From assembly GCA_020634415.1 (NCBI GenBank), contig JACKBT010000049.1:1-31898 (forward strand): a DNA stretch of 31,898 nt, in the 5' to 3' direction. Below, piece by piece: positions 1 to 8,030 of the stretch. Position numbers and translations under genes: made by a program. Origin of the DNA: Ardenticatenaceae bacterium (GTDB lineage: Bacteria > Chloroflexota > Anaerolineae > Promineifilales > Promineifilaceae). The notes under the pieces were generated by a model. That model made no database searches. It was not told where the DNA came from and worked only from the letters and a program-made list of their open reading frames with translations. Position 1 is the stretch's first letter. The number at the start of each line of letters is the position of its first letter.

Positions 1-1
1 A

Positions 2-2182
2 TGGTCGGGCATTCTAGTTCTGGTTAGTTTAGTCGTTGTTCTTTTAGTTGCTTGTCGGGAGGGGGAAGTGGTGGCGGGGGTAACGGCCGTTACCCCCACG
101 CACACTTCCATACCCACAGAGACGGTGACGGAAACGGTCGTATCACCTTCCGTCACACCTACAAACACGCTCATACCAATACCAAATACCCCTGAATCAA
201 CAGTCACCTCAACACCTACTCTGCCGCCAACAGATACTCCCACGCCTGTACCAACAGTAACGCCTCCGGTTGGGCAAGTTATGGCTACGTCAGAAATGGT
301 AGCAGGTCAGGAGGTTAGGCTGGAAATAGTCAATCAGATTGGTGGGGCGGTGACGGCCGTTGCCGTGCAAAACAATCTCGCCTACCTAGGCATCGGCTCT
401 CGTCTAGCCGTTGTCGATGTATCTGATCCGACAAAGCCACATGTGATAAGTTGGAGTGGTATTTTACCGAGGATAGTCCAACAAATTACCTTGAGTGATG
501 AGTTGGCCTATGTAGCGTTGGGCGAGGCAGGTTTGTGGGTGTTCGATATATCTGATCCCACGACTTTGACACTACTTGGGCAAGTTCAAACGACAACACC
601 AGCTCGGCAATTTTTATTACATGATGATCTGGCTTATGTGATTGATTCTTCCAGCCCACGTGAACCTGGACAAATTTTAAGTGTCGTAGATGTAGTTGAT
701 CCTATGAAGCCATTGGAGATTAGTACATTCAGTCTGCCTAGCCGAGCAACTAAACTGGTGGCGGTCGATGATTATCTGTATATCTCCATTTATCCTTATC
801 ATGCTGATTATGAGGACACTTTGTGGGTTGTAGACATATCCGATCCTGACTCGTTGCAATTGGTAACGGCCGTACCAGAGTTAGCTGGCAGTGATATGAT
901 CTCATTTGACGAAGGCTTAATGTTACTCAAGGCTAAGACCAATTGGCTAACAATTATCAACACGGATGATCCGCACCATCCTACAGGAACTAGTTTAAAC
1001 TCTCCTTCTGGTTTTATTGGTGCAGGTACTATCCAGTTAAATGAAAACATCATTTATGTTGCCACTACCTTTAGCGATGCGGGATCCTGCGCCGCAGGAG
1101 TTCATGCCTTTAATATAGCGGACATCAATAATATTAATGACTTAGCTGGATTGAATGCGGTTGACTGTGGGATTCCCAAAATAGCTATTGCTAACAGTTA
1201 TCTTTATATAGCAACCAATAGTGGGCTGTCGATAGTGGATATTAGCAACCCTGCGAGTATGGTTCTACTTGGTAAATTACCTACCATTCTCCCGTTTGAC
1301 CAACTGGCTTTTGATGAAAGCTTGTATGCCATGGGGCGACAAGGCAATGGGTTTCGAGTCTTCGATTTTAATCTTGATGATCCCATTAATCCACTCCTGG
1401 TTGGAGAGTACGAAGGCGATTATCTCGTCAATGACTTTGCGGTAGCTGGTTCTCATGTTTTTCTAGCAACCTATTGGCAAGGCATTGCTTTAATTGATAT
1501 GACAGATCCAACTAATCCACAAGAAACGGCCGTTACTGCTCCTGAGTATAAGGCAGAAAACAGTAGCAATCTCGTCCTCAGTGACAACCGACTTTATGCT
1601 TCACTAAATAGTAATCTGGGAGTTTTTGACTCCGTTACTCTTGAGTGGCTAGGTGGGGATGAGATTGAGGGATATGGCAATTACGGCTCATTTGTAGTAG
1701 ACAACCATACTTTATGGACATGGACAAGCACATCGGATGGGGATGGACTGTTGGCAATTGATGTTACCAATCCCAATCAACTAACTCAGATTGGCTTTCT
1801 TCCAGGTGGAAGTGGGTATTCAAACAAAAGGTTGTTTGTAAATCAAGGCTATATATATGTCCTTTCGCATTGTGATTATCTTTCCGAAAACCTTTGTCAG
1901 GGTACTACCCTTAGTATTATAGATGTGACTGATCCAACCGCGATGAGATTTGTCACGACTGTGACAATTGCAGACCCTATTCGTAGGGTGGCAATTTATG
2001 ATGAGACACTGCTCTTAGTCGGTGGTGATTTGTGGTTAATGGATGTTTTGATTCCGGATCAACCCTATATAGCTGGTTCTTTTCAGACGCCAGGTTATAC
2101 CCAAGATGTAGTTTTTCTTGATGATCTGATTTACATAGCAGATGGATCTGGCGGGTTGTTGGTATTGCGGTTGATGGAGTGA
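2..2182 (+). CDS. LVIVD-repeat beta-propeller lipoprotein (5' partial)
   Basis: The reading frame is open from the window edge, so the true start lies upstream. The first visible residues form a hydrophobic stretch ending in the lipobox LVAC (Cys codon 53-55), which marks a lipoprotein signal peptide. The GTG at 68 would lie after this signal and is unlikely to be the start. A Thr/Pro-rich linker (about nt 90-280) follows. The rest is a series of repeats of about 45 residues ending in motifs such as LAVVDVSDP, LWVFDISDP, LWVVDISDP and LSIVDISNP, which are hallmarks of LVIVD repeats in extracellular beta-propellers. The likely role is binding or scaffolding at the cell surface; no catalytic motif is visible. 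Four ACGGCCGT palindromes fall in this gene and all encode Thr-Ala-Val. The family call is firm, the function unknown. Confidence 0.85.
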   Translation, partial: WSGILVLVSLVVVLLVACREGEVVAGVTAVTPTHTSIPTETVTETVVSPSVTPTNTLIPIPNTPESTVTSTPTLPPTDTPTPVPTVTPPVGQVMATSEMVAGQEVRLEIVNQIGGAVTAVAVQNNLAYLGIGSRLAVVDVSDPTKPHVISWSGILPRIVQQITLSDELAYVALGEAGLWVFDISDPTTLTLLGQVQTTTPARQFLLHDDLAYVIDSSSPREPGQILSVVDVVDPMKPLEISTFSLPSRATKLVAVDDYLYISIYPYHADYEDTLWVVDISDPDSLQLVTAVPELAGSDMISFDEGLMLLKAKTNWLTIINTDDPHHPTGTSLNSPSGFIGAGTIQLNENIIYVATTFSDAGSCAAGVHAFNIADINNINDLAGLNAVDCGIPKIAIANSYLYIATNSGLSIVDISNPASMVLLGKLPTILPFDQLAFDESLYAMGRQGNGFRVFDFNLDDPINPLLVGEYEGDYLVNDFAVAGSHVFLATYWQGIALIDMTDPTNPQETAVTAPEYKAENSSNLVLSDNRLYASLNSNLGVFDSVTLEWLGGDEIEGYGNYGSFVVDNHTLWTWTSTSDGDGLLAIDVTNPNQLTQIGFLPGGSGYSNKRLFVNQGYIYVLSHCDYLSENLCQGTTLSIIDVTDPTAMRFVTTVTIADPIRRVAIYDETLLLVGGDLWLMDVLIPDQPYIAGSFQTPGYTQDVVFLDDLIYIADGSGGLLVLRLME

Positions 2183-2197
2183 GGAAAACTGTTTCTT

Positions 2198-2758
2198 ATG
2201 AACAATCCCAACACCTTATACGTCAGCAACCGTGAAGCCTGGCGGCACTGGTTGCAGGCAAATTACCAGACGGCCACCGAAATCTGGCTGGTGTATCCGC
2301 GCCAGCACACAGGCCGGCCGCGCATTGCCTATAACGATGCCGTTGAAGAAGCCTTGTGCTTTGGCTGGATTGACAGTATCACCCGCACGATTGACGAAGA
2401 CCACTTTTCGCAGCGCTTTACGCCGCGCCAGCCGCGCAGCAGCTACTCGCAAACGAATATCGAGCGTTTGCGCCGACTGGTATCTCAGGAAAAAGTTTTG
2501 CCAGAAGTGTTGGCTGCGTTGGGCGATTTATTGGAGCAGGCGTTTGTGTTTCCGCCAGACATTGAGGCTGCTTTGCGAGCCAATGAGCAGGTTTGGGCCA
2601 ACTTCCAGCGATATTCGGCCGCTTATCAACGCATTCGGGTGGCCTATGTGGAATCCCGGCGCGGCAAGCCTGAAGAATTTGAGAAGCGGCTGAACCATTT
2701 GCTGAAGATGACAGCGCAGGATAAGCAGTTTGGTTTTGGAATTGAGGGGTACTACTAA
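2198..2758 (+). CDS. YdeI/OmpD-associated (OmdA) family protein
   Basis: This is a 186-residue protein starting 15 nt after the upstream lipoprotein gene. The N-terminal half (YVSNREAWRHWL, then EIWLVYPRQHTG, then EALCFGWIDS with R-T-I-D-E-D-H-F-S-Q-R-F-T-P-R) matches the YdeI/OmdA family. The C-terminal half is helical and carries the usual RIRVAY...RGKPEEFEKRLNHLL ending of these proteins. Members in enterobacteria are linked to envelope stress and cationic-peptide tolerance, but the biochemistry is not settled. No signal peptide or membrane segment is seen, so it is probably cytoplasmic. Family assignment comes from remembered motifs. Confidence 0.8.
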   Translation: MNNPNTLYVSNREAWRHWLQANYQTATEIWLVYPRQHTGRPRIAYNDAVEEALCFGWIDSITRTIDEDHFSQRFTPRQPRSSYSQTNIERLRRLVSQEKVLPEVLAALGDLLEQAFVFPPDIEAALRANEQVWANFQRYSAAYQRIRVAYVESRRGKPEEFEKRLNHLLKMTAQDKQFGFGIEGYY

Positions 2759-2763
2759 AAAAA

Positions 2764-2795
2764 GTGACCAACGCGGTACCGAAAGCGTTGGTCAC
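2764..2795 (-). terminator. Intrinsic terminator for the small minus-strand genes (possibly bidirectional)
   Basis: A perfect 11-bp inverted repeat, GTGACCAACGC (2764-2774) with GCGTTGGTCAC (2785-2795), has a 10-nt loop. On the minus strand it is followed by seven T (A-run 2757-2763), so it fits termination of transcripts coming from the two small genes at 2859-3292. It also lies directly after the stop codon of the plus-strand YdeI-like gene and could serve both, although the plus-strand side lacks a T-run. Confidence 0.75.
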
Positions 2796-2858
2796 AAATA
2801 GCTACGAGGGAAACAGTGCTGGTTTTGATAACGGCCGTATGGGGTAAGAAGATGGAGT

Positions 2859-3041
2859 TTATGCGGTAACGGCCGTTTGTTTCTTGAATATCCGACCAGA
2901 AAACAAGCTGCTCAATTTGGTCCGAAGAGAAGATTGAGGCTCATTGGCCTTCTTAGTCTGGTGATAATGCTCAGATGCTTGCCATATCTCATCTTGGCGA
3001 GCTAATACGTTTTGTCTGTCAATTAAAGTAGTCGTAATCAT
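2859..3041 (-). CDS. Small protein, paralogue of the next upstream gene
   Basis: This is a 60-residue protein with a good Shine-Dalgarno (AAGGAGA, about 7 nt before ATG). It has no signal peptide or membrane span. An N-terminal amphipathic segment (LARQDEIWQASEHYHQTKKA) is followed by a basic, Ser-rich tail (LRTKLSSLFSGR). The pattern A-R-x-x-E-x-x-x-Q-A-x-x-x-Y-x-x-x-K is shared with the neighbouring gene at 3083-3292, so the two look like a tandem duplication. Short proteins of this style (a helix with conserved A-R and E followed by a basic tail) occur in actinobacteria and Chloroflexota, but I know of no function. The last codons contain the genome's ACGGCCGT palindrome (T-A-V). Confidence 0.6.
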   Translation of the reverse strand: MITTTLIDRQNVLARQDEIWQASEHYHQTKKANEPQSSLRTKLSSLFSGRIFKKQTAVTA

Positions 3042-3082
3042 TTTTCGTCTCCTTATAAGTGTGCCAGGGTGGAATGGTTGAT

Positions 3083-3292
3083 TTAGGAAGTGTGGGCAAC
3101 GGGATTAGTGGTGTTGCTGCCTTTCCCTGTATAGGCTGCTGAGGCCAGGAAGTTAGCGAAGCGAGTGAGAGTCGAAGGCCGGGATTGATTGCCCTGTTGC
3201 AACTGCTTCACACGGCGATAATTGTCCGCTGCCTGTACCATTTCGTTGTAACGAGCCTTGCCAATTGCTGAACTGATGATTGGGTGATCCAT
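3083..3292 (-). CDS. Small protein, tandem paralogue
   Basis: This 69-residue protein uses the ATG at 3292 with GGAGG 7 nt upstream. Another ATG at 3297 is out of frame and too close to the ribosome site. The N-terminal half (IGKARYNEMVQAADNYRRVK) aligns with the downstream gene at 2859-3041 over its conserved Ala-Arg, Glu, Gln-Ala, Tyr and Lys positions. A Ser/Thr-rich, weakly hydrophobic tail follows (TLTRFANFLASAAY). The two genes are 41 nt apart and probably co-transcribed towards the hairpin at 2764-2795. Function is unknown. Confidence 0.6.
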   Translation of the reverse strand: MDHPIISSAIGKARYNEMVQAADNYRRVKQLQQGNQSRPSTLTRFANFLASAAYTGKGSNTTNPVAHTS

Positions 3293-3393
3293 TTCATTGC
3301 CTCCGTTTAATTTTCTTGCGGTATTCCGCTTTGATTAAGTTATCTACAGTATGCCAGCCGACCGTAACCACAGCGTGGATTGTCCATAATCGC

Positions 3394-3472
3394 ACCGTTA
3401 CCATTCCGTTACCAATGATCTAAACGCTCGGATGTCGTAATCCGTTAGTGGTTATCGGATTTATGCTATAAT
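3394..3472 (+). promoter_or_regulatory. Promoter and candidate operator of the toxin-antitoxin pair
   Basis: An extended -10 box, TGCTATAAT (3464-3472), lies 38 nt before the antitoxin ATG. Upstream are two direct repeats of CCGTTACCA (3394-3402 and 3406-3414), spaced 12 bp. A variant CCGTAACCA is near 3362, and a further CCGTTAGTGG overlaps the expected -35 region near 3442. Repeated sites around a promoter fit the autoregulation typical of toxin-antitoxin modules. They could also serve the divergent small genes at 3083-3292. This is inferred from sequence only. Confidence 0.5.
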
Positions 3473-3510
3473 CAGCGAGAGAACGATACATATCAACTGG
3501 AGTGGATGTA

Positions 3511-3762
3511 ATGAGTATTACACTGCAAATACCCAATGAAATTGCTCAGGCGCTACGTTTGCCACCACAGGAACATGAACACCAACTACTTATAGAGTTA
3601 GCTGTTGCCCTCTATGCCAGGGAAATGCTTACCTTTGGGAAAGCCCGTGAGTTGGCAGGGATGAGTAAATATGATTTCGGCCGTTTGCTGAGTCAGCGTT
3701 CAGTACCTCGACATTATCATCAAGCTGACCTGGACGACGATCTTGCTTATGCCAATAGTTAG
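3511..3762 (+). CDS. UPF0175-family antitoxin
   Basis: This protein of about 83 residues has the UPF0175 layout: an N-terminal beta strand (MSITLQIPNEIAQAL), a helix with REMLTFGKARELAGMSKYDFGRLL and a short acidic C-terminus (DLDDDLAYANS). The ATG at 3511 is preferred because GGAG lies 8 nt upstream; an in-frame GTG at 3502 sits inside that ribosome site. It overlaps the downstream PIN-like gene by 14 nt. The central segment resembles a ribbon/helix-turn-helix DNA-binding unit, so it probably represses its own promoter and neutralises the toxin. Confidence 0.8.
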   Translation: MSITLQIPNEIAQALRLPPQEHEHQLLIELAVALYAREMLTFGKARELAGMSKYDFGRLLSQRSVPRHYHQADLDDDLAYANS

Positions 3763-4243
3763 CAATACTTCACCACTTTTGAATCTTGCCATTATTGAGC
3801 ATCTTCATCTACTTCAACAACAGTTCCCTACAATCCTTACGCCACACGCAGTTTATGATGAGCTTCAACTTAATAGTGCCCGACCTGGCACAGAACAGTT
3901 AAAGGCTGCCTTTGCCGATGGTTGGTTACAACGAACTGCCGTGACCAATGTTCATCTAGTTCACTCCTTACGCCTTGAGCTTGATGGTGGCGAGTCAGAG
4001 GCTATTGCACTGGCTCTTGAGTGTAATGCGTCTTATATTTTGCTCGATGAGAGTGACGGCCGTTCCGCAGCGAAATTGCTTGGTTTACAACCGATAGGTG
4101 TGTTAGGCATTCTGCTTCGGGCTAAGACATTAGGGCAGATTGTTGCTGTAAAACCACTGCTGCTACGTCTACGGACAGAAGCTGGTTTTTTCATCGCGCC
4201 TCAGCTGGAAACATCGGTACTCCTATCGGTCAATGAAGATTGA
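3749..4243 (+). CDS. DUF3368 PIN-like toxin
   Basis: This protein of about 164 residues begins MPIVSNTSPLLNLA, the typical N-terminus of DUF3368 PIN-domain proteins. An in-frame TTG at 3743 is a less likely start. Acidic residues of the PIN fold are visible: GGESEAIALALE in the middle and ILLDESDGR followed by AAKLLGLQPIGVLGILLRAK near the C-terminus. The first acidic position is Asn (S-N-T-S), a variant I recall as common in this subfamily. PIN toxins are Mg-dependent RNases. The overlap with the UPF0175 gene makes a standard type II toxin-antitoxin pair. The RNA target is unknown. Confidence 0.8.
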   Translation: MPIVSNTSPLLNLAIIEHLHLLQQQFPTILTPHAVYDELQLNSARPGTEQLKAAFADGWLQRTAVTNVHLVHSLRLELDGGESEAIALALECNASYILLDESDGRSAAKLLGLQPIGVLGILLRAKTLGQIVAVKPLLLRLRTEAGFFIAPQLETSVLLSVNED

Positions 4244-4261
4244 GTGACTGTACGCTAGGTC

Positions 4262-6871
4262 ATGCTCCCAAACTACCCCTCCCTCCTCCTAACAAAATTA
4301 GCCGTACCACGCTTGCGCTCGGCCTATGTGCCGCGACCCCAGTTGCAGGCGGTGCTGGCGGGCAGCCTGGCGCGGAAGCTGACGCTGATTGCCGCGGCGG
4401 CGGGTTTTGGCAAGACGACGCTGGTGGTGGATTGGGCGCAGCGGCAGGGGCAGCCGCTCTGTTGGCTGTCATTAGACGCGGGCGACAATGATCCCGTGCG
4501 CTTTTTGTCTTATTTGGTGGCGGCGGTGCAAACCCAGCAGCCAGAGGTAGGCGTGGAGTTGTTGGCGGCGTTGCAGGCGCCGCAGCCGCCCGCGCCGCTG
4601 GTGGCTGTGCCTATTTTGCTCAATCAGCTAACGGCCGTTTCCCATCCCCTCTGCCTCGTTTTAGACGATTATCACCTCATCGAAAACCCGGCCATTCACG
4701 AAGCTGTGGCCTTCTTGCTCGACCATGCGCCTGCCAACTTGCACCTTTTCTTGCTCACACGCACCGATCCGCCGCTGCCGCTGGCGCGGCTGCGGGTGAG
4801 TGGCGAACTGCTGGAGATGCGGGCGGCGGCGCTGCGCTTTGGCGAGGCGGAAGTGGCGGCCTTTTTGCAGGCTGCGTTGGGCGATGGGGTGTCAGCTACG
4901 GCCGTTCGTACCCTGCACCAACGCACCGAAGGCTGGATCGCCGGTTTGCAGTTGGCGGCCATCGCCATGCAGAGCATGGGCGCGGCGCGGGAGCAGTTTG
5001 TGGCCGATTTCAGTGGCAGCCACCGCTTCGTGCTGGATTATCTGCTGGAAGAGGTGCTGGCGCGGCAGCCGGAGACGGTGCGCCGCTTTTTGCTGCAAAC
5101 GTCGGTGCTGGCGCGACTAAATGGGGCGTTGTGTGGCGCAGTGGCCGCTGTGGCTGACGGGCAGGGCATGTTGACGCAGTTGGAGCGGGACAATCTGTTC
5201 GTTGTGCCGCTGGATCAGACGCGGCAGTGGTATCGCTATCATCATCTATTTGCTGATTTGTTGCAGGCGCGGCTGCAAGCGGAGATGCCGGAGATGGTGG
5301 GGGAACTGCGGCGGCGAGCGGCCGTTTGGCATGAGCAAAACCATCTACCAGCCGAGGCGGTGGACTATGCCCTGGCGGCCGCAGATTTTGCCTATGCGGC
5401 GCGATTGATCGCGGGGCCAGCGGCAGGGGTGATGGAGCGGGGTGAGGTGGCGACGCTGCTGCGTTGGTACGGGGCCTTTCCCGCTGGCTTCGTGGCCGAT
5501 TATCCGGCATTGGGTTTGCAGTTTGGGGTGGCGTTTGCTTTGAACGGCCGTTGGGCCGAGGCCGAAAATCTGCTGCAAAGGCTGGGGCGGACGGAGGCGT
5601 TGCCCAGCACCAGGCTGATGCTGGCTTATTTGGTTGCCAGCCAGCATGAGGATGTGGCGGCGTTAACGGCCGTTGCCGACCAGGCCGCCGCTTATGAAAA
5701 CCCCGACGGCCTGACCCTGCTCGTTTGGGGCCTCATCGTGGGCATTACGGGTGATTGGGCGCGAGCCTGCCACCTGCTGACTGAGGCGCAGGTGCACAGT
5801 GCCCGCGATGGTCAGCAATCGCTGGCGATTATGGCCCTGTTCCATCGCTGCCGGCTGCATGTGTTTGGCGGGCAGTTGCAAGCCGCCCACGCAGTTTGCC
5901 AGCAGGCTTTGCAGGTGGGGGGCGCGTCGCTGCCGGTAGCGGTGCTGGCGCATGTGTCGTTGGGGCGTGTTTATTTGGAGTGGCATGAGCTGGCTAATGC
6001 AGCGGAGCATCTGACGCAGACGCTGCATTTGGCGGAGCAGAGCGGCTTTGTGGCCGGGATTTTGTCGAGTGCGACGATGATGTTGGCGGAGGTGCGGCTG
6101 GCGCAGGGGGAGGCTGGCGAGGCCAATGCCCTGGCGGAGGAGGCGTTGGCTTATGCCCGCCAATATGATCCGCCAGCGGAGGTGACATGGCTGCGGATGT
6201 ACCAGGTGCGGCTGTGGGTGCGGCAAGGGGGCAGGTGGGGGCGAACGGCCGTTGATTGGCTGTCTGCCTCTCAAAATCAGCCACTGCTGCCATCTCGCTT
6301 TTACATTAGCCAGATTCGGCCGACGACGCAGGCGCGGGTGCTGTTGGCCCAGCACAAACAGGAGGAGGCCATTCCCCTGCTCACCAGCCTTACCACGGAG
6401 CCGCACCATTTGTTGAGTGTGGAGGTTTTGGCGCTGTTGGCGTTGGCGCGGCAGGCGCAGGGGGATATGCACCATGCGCTGCTGGCGTTGGCGCAGGCGT
6501 TGCTGTTGGCACAGCCAGAGAAGCGGCGGCTGGTTTTTGTGGAGATGGGGCCATTGATGGGCAAGTTGTTGGCGCGGTTTTGTGAGGAAACGGCCGATCA
6601 TCCCACCCTCCCCTTCGCCCGTGAACTCCTCACCCTCGCCTCTCCCCCCTCTCCCCTCCCCCCTCCCCCAGACCCCCTAAGCCAGCGTGAGCGAGAAGTG
6701 CTGCAACTGATTGTGGCGGGTTACTCCAACCAAGAAATTGCCGAGACGTTAACGATTGCCCTGAGTACGGTGAAGTGGTACGTCAACACCCTCTACAGCA
6801 AATTGCAGGTTAAAAACCGCAGCCAGGCCATTGCCCGCAGCCACGAGTTGGGGCTGTTTGCCAATCAGTAA
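4262..6871 (+). CDS. LuxR/MalT-type ATP-dependent transcriptional activator (LAL family)
   Basis: This is an 869-residue regulator. It has an N-terminal STAND NTPase with a Walker A (AAAGFGKTT, about residues 45-53) and a Walker B (CLVLDDYHLI, about 131-140). A winged-helix segment and a long TPR-like helical sensor region (about 350-780) follow, then a Ser/Pro linker and a C-terminal LuxR helix-turn-helix (LSQREREVLQLIVAGYSNQE onwards, about 803-869). MalT-type proteins oligomerise with ATP and an inducer and activate transcription. The start ATG is 18 nt after the toxin stop, with only a weak ribosome site. The downstream SRPBCC/cupin/amidohydrolase genes could be targets, but nothing proves it. 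Five palindromes ACGGCCGT occur in the gene. Confidence 0.9.
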   Translation: MLPNYPSLLLTKLAVPRLRSAYVPRPQLQAVLAGSLARKLTLIAAAAGFGKTTLVVDWAQRQGQPLCWLSLDAGDNDPVRFLSYLVAAVQTQQPEVGVELLAALQAPQPPAPLVAVPILLNQLTAVSHPLCLVLDDYHLIENPAIHEAVAFLLDHAPANLHLFLLTRTDPPLPLARLRVSGELLEMRAAALRFGEAEVAAFLQAALGDGVSATAVRTLHQRTEGWIAGLQLAAIAMQSMGAAREQFVADFSGSHRFVLDYLLEEVLARQPETVRRFLLQTSVLARLNGALCGAVAAVADGQGMLTQLERDNLFVVPLDQTRQWYRYHHLFADLLQARLQAEMPEMVGELRRRAAVWHEQNHLPAEAVDYALAAADFAYAARLIAGPAAGVMERGEVATLLRWYGAFPAGFVADYPALGLQFGVAFALNGRWAEAENLLQRLGRTEALPSTRLMLAYLVASQHEDVAALTAVADQAAAYENPDGLTLLVWGLIVGITGDWARACHLLTEAQVHSARDGQQSLAIMALFHRCRLHVFGGQLQAAHAVCQQALQVGGASLPVAVLAHVSLGRVYLEWHELANAAEHLTQTLHLAEQSGFVAGILSSATMMLAEVRLAQGEAGEANALAEEALAYARQYDPPAEVTWLRMYQVRLWVRQGGRWGRTAVDWLSASQNQPLLPSRFYISQIRPTTQARVLLAQHKQEEAIPLLTSLTTEPHHLLSVEVLALLALARQAQGDMHHALLALAQALLLAQPEKRRLVFVEMGPLMGKLLARFCEETADHPTLPFARELLTLASPPSPLPPPPDPLSQREREVLQLIVAGYSNQEIAETLTIALSTVKWYVNTLYSKLQVKNRSQAIARSHELGLFANQ

Positions 6872-6895
6872 GCGTTCACTATTAACTTGGCATTT

Positions 6896-6957
6896 GGGAG
6901 ACTAGAGACTAGAGATTGGAGACTGGTGAGTCTCTAGTCTCCAGTCTCTAGTCTCCC
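6896..6957. repeat. Long imperfect hairpin built from GAGACTAGAGACT units
   Basis: The perfect 15-bp arms GGGAGACTAGAGACT (6896-6910) and AGTCTCTAGTCTCCC (6943-6957) enclose further copies of the same 7-mer unit that can pair in slipped registers. It sits in the 271-bp gap after the LuxR/MalT gene and is followed by CATTACTGAATACTGCC text that recurs near 26255-26280. A second hairpin of the same units lies at 7660-7710. No T-run follows, so it is better described as a repetitive intergenic palindrome than as a terminator. The rest of the gap shows no gene; a short open extension upstream of 7143 is not convincing. Confidence 0.75.
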
Positions 6958-7142
6958 ACTCATTACTGAATACTGCCTACTGAATCCCACCCCCCTTTCC
7001 CACCCCCAGGTGGGTTACACCAACCTCTCTTTTGTTTATGATGGTGATAGTTATCATCTTAGCTCTGGCCGGTCTCCGACCGAGCCCGCTTGGGCGGTAC
7101 GGGATACCGCGCCCACACATCAACAAATTGGAGAGTATAAAC

Positions 7143-7613
7143 ATGTCACAAGTAACTGTAACCGTCTCGAGTAAAATACAAGCATCAGCTGCCGTCGCCT
7201 ACACCATTCTGTCTGACTATCATCACCATCGCCAGATTTTGCCGCCCAAATTTTTCACGGGTCTCGATATTGTGGAGGGTGGGGTGGGCGAGGGTACGCG
7301 CTTCACTCTGCACGCCATGGCTTTTGGCGGCAAAACGCAAATGCACATGACTGTCACGGAACCCCAACCGGGTGCTGTTTTGGTGGAGCGGGATGTGGAC
7401 ACAGGTTTGGTCACGACTTTCACCGTCAAACCTATCGGTGACAACGAATCACAGGTGACGTTTGAGACGGTTTGGCAGCCGCAGCCGGGTTTGAAGGGAT
7501 GGCTTGATGGCCGCATATCGCCATTTTTCATGCGCATGGTTTATCGGCAGGAGATGAAGATTTTGAATGCCTATGCCCAAGAGCAAATTCGGCTGAATGG
7601 GTTGGCAGCGTGA
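7143..7613 (+). CDS. SRPBCC family (START/Bet v1-like) protein
   Basis: This 156-residue protein starts at the ATG with GGAGAG upstream. The open frame continues upstream to 7032, but that part has no ribosome site. The order of elements is that of the polyketide-cyclase/START-like SRPBCC fold: strand VTVSSKIQASAAVAYTILSDYHHHRQILP, then GLDIVEGGVGEGTRFTLHAMAFG, then a long C-terminal helix (FMRMVYRQEMKILNAYAQEQ). Such proteins bind hydrophobic ligands or lipids; the ligand here cannot be read from the sequence. No signal peptide is present, so it is probably cytosolic. Confidence 0.85.
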   Translation: MSQVTVTVSSKIQASAAVAYTILSDYHHHRQILPPKFFTGLDIVEGGVGEGTRFTLHAMAFGGKTQMHMTVTEPQPGAVLVERDVDTGLVTTFTVKPIGDNESQVTFETVWQPQPGLKGWLDGRISPFFMRMVYRQEMKILNAYAQEQIRLNGLAA

Positions 7614-7659
7614 GCGGTCTATACTGTAAAGGGCGTAAACTAGCATTGGCAGGAGACTG

Positions 7660-7714
7660 GAGACTGGAGATTGGAGACTTGAGATTAACCAGTCTCCAAT
7701 CTCTAGTCTCTTTT
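7660..7714 (+). terminator. Hairpin with short T-run, same family as the 6896 repeat
   Basis: The 20-nt arms 7660-7679 and 7691-7710 pair with one mismatch around an 11-nt loop and are followed by TTTT (7711-7714). The arms use the same GAGACT/GGAGATT units as the hairpin at 6896-6957. It may end the SRPBCC transcript, but the repeat nature suggests a mobile intergenic palindrome that may double as a terminator. A half-copy (TCCTAGTCTCC...ATCTCTTT) remains near 12780-12800. Confidence 0.55.
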
Positions 7715-7718
7715 GACG

Positions 7719-8030
7719 ATGAATGAAGATACGATGACGTACCAAATCTTGGTGAGGGGGCTGCTGGACCAGCAGTTGGCGGCCTGGTTTGGTGATTGCA
7801 CGATTCGGCATACGGGGCAGGGGGATAGTTTGTTGGTTTGCCGGGCGTGTGATCAGGCGGCTCTGTATGGGGTTTTGGCGCGGTGCCGGGATATGGGGTT
7901 GACGCTGTTGGCGGTTTATTCAGATTTGGGTTTGTTTGCTGCTTGTGGGCTGGCTATAGTTGGCGGCAATATGAATAAGCGAGGTGCAGGTAGTGATGAA
8001 GGAATTAGCCTTGAGCCAACAGTTGATTAG
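7719..8030 (+). CDS. Small conserved protein of unknown function
   Basis: This protein has about 103 residues from the ATG at 7719; an in-frame ATG at 7734 and a TTG at 7713 are alternatives, and none has a strong ribosome site. The core (YQILVRGLLDQQLAAWFGD, then HTGQGDSLLVCRACDQAALYGVLARCRDMGLTLLAV) resembles a short family I recall in Chloroflexota and actinobacteria: an R-G-x-L-D-x-x-x-x-x-W-F opening, a D-Q-A-A-L-x-G-V-L centre and a D-x-G-L-x-L-L-x-V end. The C-terminal extension after about residue 75 is not part of that core. It overlaps the cupin gene by 35 nt, so the two are probably translated together. No function is known to me. Confidence 0.6.
   Translation: MNEDTMTYQILVRGLLDQQLAAWFGDCTIRHTGQGDSLLVCRACDQAALYGVLARCRDMGLTLLAVYSDLGLFAACGLAIVGGNMNKRGAGSDEGISLEPTVD

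Noticed and set aside
5010..6601. Long minus-strand open frames opposite the LuxR/MalT gene
   Set aside because: They are GC-rich antisense shadows with low-complexity Pro/Arg/Gln sequence and no motifs.
7032..7142. Upstream extension of the SRPBCC gene
   Set aside because: The extra 37 residues have no ribosome site and do not fit the family's N-terminus, while ATG 7143 has GGAGAG upstream.
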